A stretch of DNA of 12,194 nt from Stramenopiles sp. TOSAG23-2 (Eukaryota; Sar), in the NCBI GenBank assembly GCA_900128395.1, contig LT649871.1, positions 1 to 12,194 on the forward strand, in the 5' to 3' direction. Under the pieces are notes generated by a model. That model was not told where the DNA came from. It searched no databases and saw nothing but the letters and a program-made list of their open reading frames with translations. Both the position numbers and the translations under genes were made by a program. This document shows, piece after piece, positions 1 through 7,722 of the stretch (the stretch's first letter is position 1; every line of letters starts with the position of its first letter).

Positions 1-2
1 AT

Positions 3-1119
3 CTTACAGTCGCACAAGTTCGTTTGTTAATTAAAGTGTTGAAAAATAATACGTCGTTGAAAATGTTAGAAATGCCATGGTATAAATTGGATGAAGAATC
101 GATTGAATTGCTTTTTAAAGTAAAACATGGAGCAATAACAAATAAATTAATTGTTGCATGTGAAAAAGGACGTTTTGAGGATGTGAAATTATTGATTACA
201 GGGCGTAATAATAAATCGTTAACCTATCTTTTAGCATACAATGGTGGAAACGATAATGATGATGTGTTGAAGTATTTAATTAGTAAAGGTAGTGGTGATG
301 AAAATGATATTCGATTCGGTCGTTCAGATAAATTAAAGATTAAATACAAAGAAGAATTTCCACGCAAAACGCCATTAGTATGTGCATGTGAAAAAGGACG
401 TTTTGAGGATGTGAAATTATTGATTACAGGGCGTAATAATGATGTGAATGGTAGTAATGGTAATAATAATAATAATATGACAGTGAAAGAATACGTGAAT
501 CAAGTCGGTACAAATAGTTATGGTGATGATCGTACACCTTTAATGGCAGCTGTAGAGAACGAACATTTCCAAATAGTTAAATATTTGATTGAACAAGGTG
601 AAGCTGATCCTAATATTGAATGTTATGGAAGGAATGCATTACATTTTGCAGCACAGTATAACAAAAAGGATACGAAGTTGATTGAGTTGTTATTAACTCA
701 TATGTCTCTTACAGTACTAGCATTAATAAGAAGGGCGGGTACATGGGAGGCACTCCCCTGGACTTGGCATATAATAATCGTATTCCAATTCAACAAAAGA
801 TCATTGATCTTATACGTTCAAAAGGTGGAAAACGTGCAATAGTTAAATATTTGATTGAACAAGGTGAAGCTGATCCTAATATTGCAAATAGTGATGGACA
901 GAATGCATTACATTTAGCAGCACGTGATAACAAAAAGGATACGAAGTTGATTGAGTTGTTATTAACTCATATGTCTCTTACAGTACTAGCATTAATAAGA
1001 AGGGCGGGTACATGGGAGGCACTCCCCTGGACTTGGCATATAATAATCGTATTCCAATTCAACAAAAGATCATTGATCTTATACGTTCAAAAGGTGGAAA
1101 ACGTGCAAGTGAATTATAA
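3..1119 (+). CDS. Leucine-rich/ankyrin-repeat protein, 5' partial, reading frame shifted twice
   Basis: The frame is open from base 3, so the start lies outside the window. The first ~40 residues resemble a ribonuclease-inhibitor-type leucine-rich repeat (LKNNTSLKMLEMPW). Ankyrin units follow, such as RTPLMAAVENEHFQIVKYL and GRNALHFAAQYNKK. Read straight through, the frame stops at 840-842. The ankyrin pattern instead resumes one frame over at about 716 (TPLDLAYNNR, 749-778), continues through a second copy of the same unit, shifts again at about 985, and ends KRASEL with TAA at 1117-1119. Both shifts fall at the same place in two tandem copies and have the same sign, each needing removal of 3n+2 bases or gain of one. 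They could be very short introns, an inherited frameshift in a decaying gene, or recoding. Ankyrin and leucine-rich repeats bind proteins; no specific role can be inferred. Confidence 0.6.
155..440 (+). repeat. 58-bp exact direct repeat (155-212 and 383-440)
   Basis: Two identical 58-base copies lie 228 bases apart, an exact multiple of three. Each encodes the same ankyrin helix pair (ACEKGRFEDVKLLITGRNN). This looks like a recent in-frame ankyrin duplication or gene conversion inside the gene. Confidence 0.9.
572..1108 (+). repeat. Tandem duplication of an ankyrin unit (offset 266-269 bp)
   Basis: Copy 1 (572-839) and copy 2 (838-1108) are adjacent. Bases 572-618 match 838-884 exactly. A diverged middle follows, with a 3-base length difference. 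Bases 658-839 then match 927-1108 exactly, for 182 bases. The period is not a multiple of three, so the copies are read in different frames. Each copy carries the same frame shift near its centre. Confidence 0.92.
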
Positions 1120-1817
1120 AAAAATTAAACTATTAATATAATTACATTAACCATGCAAGTAATGCGTTTCAAAATATTTTAACAAACGTTTCTAAATATC
1201 TAAATACACCTCCTCTCCTTATTTTAATAATAATATTTGAAATCAATTGTTTTTTTTTAAAAAAATCTATAAATATAAAAATGTTAATAATTATTTAAAT
1301 TATTATTTAAAAAATGCGAAATAAATCATTATCATTCTTTTAGTTAAATATATCTATTTAAAATAATTAGACAATACCAAACGAAGAACAATAGGAATTG
1401 AAAACTGCAAACAAATTTCATTGATTTTTCTATATTATCACGTATGATATGATACATTTATAATGAGATAAATATAAATGGAACACATATATTTGTATTA
1501 TTATATATAATGACACGGATAATGATTCAAATATTCATTTGTCACAGGTACAGTGTTGTAAAAAATCATAAACAAAATACGTAATGAAACACCGCAACAC
1601 CGCAGATCACTCTCTGATTAAAAAAAGATACAATACAATATGAGAAACAAGAAAATGAGAGTCAAGGAGAGTTTATGGTTAAATAATTAAATATAAAAGA
1701 GAAATTATTAAAAGAAACGTGGAAAATATGTTAAAATTAATTTCTATTACTCTGTTTTAAAACACTCTGTTACACACATTTTATTAAATAAATCATCATC
1801 ACCCTTCTTCAAACAAT
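1120..1817. other. Intergenic spacer between convergent genes
   Basis: This is AT-rich DNA with no credible coding frame. The LRR/ankyrin gene enters from the left and DPH2 from the right, so it should hold both 3' ends. An AATAAA lies on the plus strand at 1319-1324. The reverse complement of AATAAA lies at 1780-1785, 32 bases past the DPH2 stop. I see no RNA gene or mobile element. Confidence 0.7.
1780..1785 (-). terminator. Possible polyadenylation signal (AATAAA) for DPH2
   Basis: TTTATT on the plus strand reads AATAAA on the minus strand, about 32 bases beyond the DPH2 stop codon. The spacing is reasonable for a polyadenylation hexamer. In DNA this AT-rich the hexamer also occurs by chance. 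Confidence 0.3.
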
Positions 1818-3763
1818 TTAATCACTACTATCATCACTACTACTATCACTATCAATCAATGGTTTAATAACAATTGTATTTGTATTTCCATCATCATCTG
1901 ACTCCGTATCTTCATCTTCTTGTTCTTTACCTACTTTATCATTCGTAATAATAGATTTCATATTATCTTCCTCCTTCGTTTTCCCTAATGATTCACCTAC
2001 TACTTCCATTGCATTTGATGATTTAATCCTTTCATTCGCGAGTACCATTGCTTGTTGTTGTTGAATTGATGGCTCTGATTGATAACTTTGAGCAATACCA
2101 GATAAACCTTGAACAGCTTTCATTGGTTTTGTTTCACCTAATCGTTGCTCTAATCCTTTAAATGTACGTTTTGTATTCATATATTCACTTGCTGTATGTA
2201 CTGCTACTGTAGAATGTTCTGCATAATTTACGATTTCATTACTATTACTAATAGTCGTTTCATTATCATTTTCTGTATGCCGTAATGATTTCATTTTACC
2301 ATCGATTAAAGACATATATGGTAATGATACATCATCATCATCATTTGTATCCAGAGATGGTAAATCAATCACTTTAATCTTTCCATCCTTTAATATTGTT
2401 TGGTTTGTCTTTACATTATTATCATTACTTGTTGTATTTGTTTCGTTTTTATTATTACCATCCTCCTCTTCCTTCTCTCCTAATATATCTGAATAATCTG
2501 TACTATATGAACCATTCCATTCACGTTTTGGATTCAATGCAACTTCTAATTCAAATGGTGTAACAATTGGTTTATAAAACTCTTTATTATCTAATAATGA
2601 ATTTTCAGGACATGCAATTAGTACATATACATCGACTTCACTATGATTTGCTAATTTTGCTACATTAATTTTACCAACGATGAATGTATAATATTTCCTC
2701 CCCATTGATTTTAATAATTGTTTTACACGTATCAATACATCTTTATACCGAGCTACACTCAATGTGCCAACTAATATACCAAAAATAGATGCATCTTTTG
2801 CTTTTTGTACTTGAAAATAACGTTTATTCACTAATTTTCCAACTTTATTCATTGCAGGTTGTAGAAATGAAGTTGTTGTTGTTGTTGTTGATGATTTGTC
2901 CTTGTCGTAATTATTATTATTTGGATCATATATCAAAAATGTATGCATATTATAACGCATGATTAAACGTATTAATCGTGGTGTTTGTGTACCAATATAT
3001 ATAAATATAGTTTTATCATTGATAATATTAATATCATTTGATTCAGTCATTAATTCAATATATTGACCTTGTATTGTAATAAATGTTTTGTTGTTATTAC
3101 TTGTGGTAGTATTACTACTTGTTGCTTCGATCATTGAATTATCATTTGATGTTGTTGTTGTATATACATTGTTATATTCAATTAATTTCATTTTAATTTC
3201 ATTCATTGCATAAGCATATTCAACATCATGTAATATTATATATGTTGTCATGTCATCATCATCGTCATTATTAACATTTTCTTTCATACGATTGTTTTTT
3301 TCCATTAGAAATTGATTTATAAAATGATTTACATTTATATTTGCTTTACCAAAAATATATTTCACAGGTAAGCATGAATTTTGTTGTAAACAAGAACGTC
3401 CATAATGTATTACAGCATCTGCACCTAAATGTGATGCAGCAACTTCATCAACACAGCATTCACCATATGATGTATCACCAAGTATAAATAACAATGGTTG
3501 TTTCATCAATGTTATTGTTTTATCTTCAGTTTCTTGTGGTGTTTTTCCTTCAATAATTATTAAATTCTTCATAAAATCATTTACATGTGTTAATATTTTT
3601 GGTGCATCAATTAAATAATAATCAGGTAATTGAAACCCTACTTTTTGAAATTTATGTTGAAGAATATATTTCGCAACTGTTTTGTTTTCATAATAATTAT
3701 TAAATTCTATATCTGATTTCCATCGAGTTTTACCTTTGTCTTCATTTATTATCGTTGTTTTTG

Positions 3764-3795
<32 letters not shown>

Positions 3796-3917
3796 TGTAA
3801 TATATCAATATCAATGTTATTTACATATCCAGCTGGTGTAGTACCATCGTCGACATTTAATGTTCTTTGCATGACTTTCGATCCATCATCAAATTCAATT
3901 TTAATACTAGCAGCCAT
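1818..3917 (-). CDS. DPH2: Diphthamide biosynthesis protein 2 (DPH2)
   Basis: This intact 699-residue single-exon frame encodes a subunit of the DPH1-DPH2 complex. That cytosolic iron-sulfur enzyme transfers the 3-amino-3-carboxypropyl group of S-adenosylmethionine to a histidine of translation elongation factor 2, the first step of diphthamide synthesis. Diagnostic segments are ILGDTSYGECCVDEVAASHL (residues 145-164), ADAVIHYGRSCL (166-177), and YTFIVGKINVAKLANH followed by VLIACPENSLLD (410-443). Candidate cluster cysteines are C154/C155, C176 and C436, at the family's usual places. The protein is longer than typical DPH2 because of an N10 run (42-51), Asn/Thr/Ser-rich inserts near 215-275 and 333-351, and a polar acidic tail from about 480 to 699 ending in an Asp/Ser cluster. 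The start gives a normal N terminus (MAASIKIEF). Upstream on the minus strand lies a TA-rich stretch (3958-3972) that could hold a TATA element. Confidence 0.95.
3765..3794 (-). repeat. (AAT)10 trinucleotide repeat encoding asparagine run
   Basis: Thirty bases of pure ATT on the plus strand, AAT on the coding strand, encode ten consecutive asparagines in DPH2 outside the conserved core. The run is uninterrupted at DNA level, so it is probably length-variable. Confidence 0.9.
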
Positions 3918-4053
3918 ATTTCTTGTTGTTATATATTTTCTATTTTGATCTTTTTAAGATATATATATATACGTGTACGGTAATGTTTGGTTCAATTTCC
4001 ACCACAATTTTGTTCTAAAATGAATAAAATTGTGTATAATTAATATAACCGTG

Positions 4054-4077
4054 TATATATATATATATATATATATT
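4054..4077. repeat. (TA)n microsatellite
   Basis: An uninterrupted alternating TA tract of about 24 bases, self-complementary and probably length-variable. It lies upstream of DPH2. Confidence 0.9.
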
Positions 4078-4165
4078 GAAGTATAATATAACTACGGCAC
4101 AATATATACCTCGTAATATTATTGGTGATAGAGAAGAGGAGAGATATGCGTAGATGGTTACCACG

Positions 4166-4170
<5 letters not shown>

Positions 4171-4197
<27 letters not shown>
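4171..4197. repeat. (TA)n microsatellite
   Basis: A second alternating TA tract of about 27 bases. Like the first, it follows a GTG, which hints at a shared local origin. Confidence 0.9.
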
Positions 4198-4559
4198 TTT
4201 CTTTCTAATTTTTTTTCCTCCTCCTTAGTTATTCATTATTCATTATATAATGAATATGGTCAAGTCAAAGAAAAGTTCACCACATTGAAAGGTCCATCAA
4301 AAACAACCGCATTTTGAGAAACTACTCTTGAGCGAGTTGGAAGATTAAAAATAATGATCTTGAGATGTTGAGATGGTGTGTTAAGATCTAAACGTTATAT
4401 AATAATTTTAATACTCAATTAACAATTCAATATCCTACGAACCGAGTTAACTAAAGAGACAGAGTAAAGCTCTCTCTAAATGCTAAATGGCACCGTTTAC
4501 CAAAACTCTCAAATACTCTCTACAAGCATTGAGTAGGTTTCTTCTATCCTTCCATGTTC

Positions 4560-4627
4560 GTTCGTTGAACGCGATGGACGTCGGGTGTCACTCGAAAGTG
4601 ATCCCTGACTGTGCAACTTTTGCTTTT
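4560..4627 (+). ncRNA. Candidate structured RNA: three hairpins, Sm-like site and T-run
   Basis: Three stem-loops follow one another. The first is GTTC-gtt-GAAC (4560-4570). The second is a long stem at 4580-4609 with CGAA loop 4593-4596: GTC/GAC, GGG/CCC and TCACT/AGTGA pair, plus one G-T pair, with single-base bulges at 4586 and 4606. The third is GCAA-ctt-TTGC (4613-4623), followed by TTTT. The stretch AACTTTTGC (4615-4623) resembles an Sm-protein site and overlaps the third hairpin. About 30 bases upstream of the first hairpin is CATTGAGTAGG, containing a possible GT donor, an order reminiscent of spliced-leader or other small nuclear RNAs. The same hairpins could instead be 3' UTR structure of the minus-strand membrane-protein gene, whose stop is about 120 bases away. 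The pairing is visible; the RNA assignment is inference. Confidence 0.2.
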
Positions 4628-4729
4628 CTTCAATAAAGAATGTAGAACCTATTGTCCAATGCTCACTTCTTCTTGCTTATAAATATACATATTCAAATTT
4701 AACACACAATTATATCCAAAGCGTTTTCT

Positions 4730-6033
4730 CTACCGTCTAGAACGAATTCTAGTTGTACTCACTTGGAAACTCCAATATAAAAACAAGAAACCTAATAATA
4801 CAATGGTTACCATGACAAACCCATCTTCACGTTCTTGGTATTCTTGTAAACATTTATCTGGATTTTCTTCCCAAAATCTCTTATCAAATCGTGACATCAT
4901 TTGTTCACAAATGACAGGCAATGGTTTGTTTTCCCAAAAACCAATCTCACCCATTGATGTCGTTACAATTGGGCCTCTACGATATATACGACGTAATGGA
5001 TCCGTAATGATAATATGTGCAACTGCAAATGCACGATCAGCTTGTTTTAATATCCATTGCGCCGTCCATCCTTGTATACCAACCACTGCGAAATTTAAAC
5101 TAAATGTTTCCGCTAATACGACGGTAATAATAATTGTACGTAACCAATATTTCATTAACCAATTAATCATATCATGCAACCAATCGCTAAATTCAGTATG
5201 TTTTGCACTCCAATATTTACGCATAACTTTTAATGTGACTTGTTTATGATTTAATGGGGATACTTCCACTGGTTTCAATTGAAAGATTTTATCCTGAAAT
5301 TGTTTTATATAATATGATATTTAAAACGTAGGTTAGTATGATGCTGATGTATATATATATATATATAACAATGTGCTTTCATTGATGATAATATAGACGT
5401 AGAAGGATAGTAAGGGATGAATGGTTGTCCGAAAAGAATACATATATATATAATACTACATACCTCATCATTTTCATCATTACAAAACGTTTCAGGATTC
5501 ATTACAAGTGCTGAAAATGGATATGCTTTCGTACCATCTTTATTTTTCACCCATTGTGGCCATTTATCAGTCGTTTTAAATGCCCAATACAAACTACGTA
5601 ATAATTTACGTAATTCTTCTAAATCCATGTTTTTATATATAGATACTTTCTTTGTATCTGCTATTAATGGTTCAAAATAGATTGGAAATAAAAATTCTAT
5701 ATAACGTGTACATAAAATAACAATGAGATCAAGTACAATTATAAACATCCATGTTTCCAATGAACCACCTAATATAAATGCAAAGAAACAAGACCCTAGA
5801 ATCAAAACAGTTGATGCTACTTGTGGATTTTTATCGCGTAGATCACGTATATACGTTGCTAATTTTCTATTTTGGCATGCTTTTTCTTTTAAGATAAAAG
5901 TAATATCATATGGTCCTTGTATTGTACCCCAAACGGATTCAAATTCACCATGTAAACCATTACGTAAAAACCGTGTTTTATCATCATCAATATTTGGATA
6001 AAATGTTGCACCACCACCGACTGCATTTGCCAT
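4730..6033 (-). CDS. Unrecognised four-pass membrane protein, two exons
   Basis: Exon 1 (6033-5464, 190 codons) joins exon 2 (5293-4730) across a phase-0 intron to give 377 residues. The first exon alone runs into the intron as unconvincing sequence (a run of YIYIYI). The second exon's frame is open back to the CAG acceptor and needs no start of its own. Hydrophobic segments lie near residues 72-91, 94-120, 240-265 and 349-367. The N terminus is soluble (MANAVGGGATFYPN), the loop at about 121-239 is charged and Trp-rich, and the tail is basic (RIRSRR). I recognise no catalytic motif or known family and see no signal peptide, so it is probably an integral protein of an internal or plasma membrane. 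Careful exon structure and balanced amino-acid use suggest a real, constrained gene. Confidence 0.8.
5294..5463 (-). other. Spliceosomal intron, 170 bp, phase 0
   Basis: On the minus strand the donor is GAG|GTATGTAG and the acceptor AATTTCAG|GATAAA. Removal joins ...NDENDE to DKIFQLKP in frame. The intron is TA-rich and includes a (TA)n tract at about 5350-5367. The donor hexamer matches that of the other intron (11096-11182). Confidence 0.85.
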
Positions 6034-6261
6034 TTTTATTATTATTATTTATTTTTTGTGTGTGTGTATTTTTTTTGTGTATGTGTGTATATAACTGATT
6101 GATATTATTCAATATTTCAATATAATAATCTGAATTACCGTGTGTGTATTATTATGATATATATGTTATATAACAATAAATCAAAAGAAAGAAAATATTG
6201 TTGTTATTTTCTAAATTACAACTATTTTATTATTATTTATTAATTAATTAAAAAAAAAAAA

Positions 6262-6429
6262 TTATCTCAATTTGATGATGAACAAATATATAATACTACC
6301 TTTAAAAAAATACGATACAAGAATATATATCTTATTGAATATTACTGCAGCTATTATTACAATGATGAATGATATCACGTATAATACTAAATAAATATAT
6401 GAAAACAATGTACTTTCAACTTTTTCCAT
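6262..6429 (-). CDS. Possible small hydrophobic protein or first exon
   Basis: A 55-codon frame starts at ATG 6427-6429 (MEKVESTLFSYIYLVLYV) and contains a strong membrane segment of about 30 residues. A longer reading from 6465 adds 12 residues encoded by a CT-rich tract that looks like untranslated sequence. After residue 43 the DNA reads AAAG|GTAGTATTATAT (6303-6288). This resembles a donor and shares GTAGTATTATATATAT with the start of the 170-bp intron, so the true coding part may be an exon ending at 6300 and spliced onward. I could not identify the partner exon or a family. In AT-rich DNA, hydrophobic short frames arise by chance. Confidence 0.25.
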   Translation of the reverse strand: MEKVESTLFSYIYLVLYVISFIIVIIAAVIFNKIYILVSYFFKGSIIYLFIIKLR

Positions 6430-6695
6430 GATGTACCTCTCTCTCCTCTCCTCTCCTACACACACAAACTTCTATTAATTTCTTCTGTTTTTTTGTTTTT
6501 TTTTTGACCACCCAACATACCTGTTTAGGGGACGGTCGAATGGCCACTTGTACTTTATGTAGACTAATCACTATTGATTACCTATACAATACGATGTAAT
6601 GCTATGTCATGCTACTGGAAAGAGTGAGACCCATTTTCCAATAGTGTATCGATATAATTTATTGATGTTTTTTAGCCCATGCTGTGTGTATGGTA

Positions 6696-6873
6696 CGGCC
6701 AATTTTGAACTTAGCATGGAATAGCATAAATAATGGTGTGTAGGTGCTAGCAAATTGTAGTGAGTGCTGTGTGATGCTATCTCGCGGCCAATTTTGAACT
6801 TAGCATGGAATAGCATAAATAATGGTGTGTAGGTGCTAGCAAATTGTAGTGAGTGCTGTGTGATGCTATTTCG
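6696..6873. repeat. 89-bp tandem duplication
   Basis: Unit 1 (6696-6784) and unit 2 (6785-6873) are identical over at least 85 bases, from CGGCCAATTTTGAAC to GTGATGCTAT. The sequence after unit 2 (GTGGCCATTATTTGG) resembles a degenerate start of a third unit. Each unit holds AGCATGGAATAGCAT and ends in GATGCTAT. Nothing suggests coding. Confidence 0.92.
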
Positions 6874-7681
6874 TGGCCATTATTTGGCCATTTATGAAAC
6901 CCTATAGGCTATAGGAGTCATTGGTGTTAAAAATGGCGAATTCAAATTATTTTTTATTGTTTTTTCAACTTTTTTTTTTCCAGCCCCTCTAGTATATAAA
7001 TAAGCATTGCACACAGAATTTCAGGGTTTTTTTTTTTTAATAATACTAACATACCTTAACTTTTATATGTAATGCTATTTCATACCAGAGGGTCTGAAAA
7101 AAAAAAGTTGGAAACAAATAAAAAAAAATATAAATTTGCCATCTTTAATGTTGATAACTCTAAACACTCATGAATTTTTATTTATGGTTATTTTTTATTT
7201 TTTATTAGGCCTATCAAAGCCTATTTTACACTATGAAGAGATATCGAATATAACATTACACATAATATAAATAATTCTGCCAAATTAGTACAGACGGAAT
7301 TTGATCAGAGATCTGAAAAATCATTTGCGATGCTATTCCCTTCTAAACTAAAAAGAAACCCATTGTATTATATTACCTGGTATTGTATATCTATAATATA
7401 AATAAAAATTGACACCATCTTTTTCTTTTGTTGAGTACTTGTAGACTTGTAGATATCTTTTTTTGTCAGTGTATAGTTTATAACTATAAATATTAATACT
7501 ATTATTAATACTATAGCAACAACACTATAATACCATCGACCATCGACCGGTAAACTCTTTTGTCGTTGAAATAATAATAATAATTATTTTATCTCCTCTC
7601 TAATATAATAACCTGGCTAACGGAAGTTGCATACATAAGCGTTTTATATTTATGATTACATCTATGATAGATACATGAAAT

Positions 7682-7689
7682 TATAAATA
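7682..7689 (+). promoter_or_regulatory. Possible TATA box
   Basis: TATAAATA ends 33 bases before the ATG at 7723. That is close for a metazoan-type promoter but compatible with the short leaders common in protists. Background AT richness makes this a weak call. Confidence 0.3.
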
Positions 7690-7722
7690 TAAAGCCTTGT
7701 GAAAACTGTAATTATTTAAATT

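Larger units (their letters stand above)
3918..4729. other. Intergenic spacer between two minus-strand genes
   Basis: The spacer holds the DPH2 upstream region and the 3' flank of the membrane-protein gene. It contains two (TA)n tracts (4054-4077 and 4171-4197) and a markedly less AT-rich island at 4555-4625 with three hairpins, listed separately. I find no coding frame with recognisable content. Confidence 0.7.
6430..7722. other. Intergenic spacer, divergently flanked
   Basis: About 1.3 kb without a credible gene lies between minus-strand and plus-strand coding regions. It holds a CT-rich tract (6437-6456), poly-T runs (about 6491, 6970, 7028), a tandem repeat (6696-6873), several ATGCTAT/ATAGCAT motifs, and the likely promoter of the gene at 7723. 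The minus-strand frame at 6607-6816 lies mostly in the tandem repeat and shows no protein-like composition. Confidence 0.7.

Noticed and set aside
572-1108. CRISPR or transposon array
   Set aside because: There are only two long units, they encode ankyrin repeats, and there are no spacers or terminal inverted repeats.
743-1141. Separate plus-strand gene of 132 codons
   Set aside because: It is the continuation of the same LRR/ankyrin gene in a shifted frame. Its ATG lies inside a tandem ankyrin unit and its last part is again out of the ankyrin frame.
3736-3948. Plus-strand 70-codon hydrophobic frame
   Set aside because: Antisense of the DPH2 N terminus; its leucine run is the complement of the asparagine-coding repeat.
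4560-4627. tRNA or 5S rRNA
   Set aside because: No cloverleaf, no A/B box consensus and no 5S core could be found; only unbranched hairpins are visible.
4803-6098. Plus-strand frames at 4803-5249, 5417-5680, 5723-6001 and 5910-6098
   Set aside because: Antisense shadows of the two-exon membrane-protein gene, which has the coherent splice sites and protein-like composition.
6607-6816. Minus-strand 69-codon frame
   Set aside because: It lies mostly over the 89-bp tandem duplication and has no protein-like pattern.
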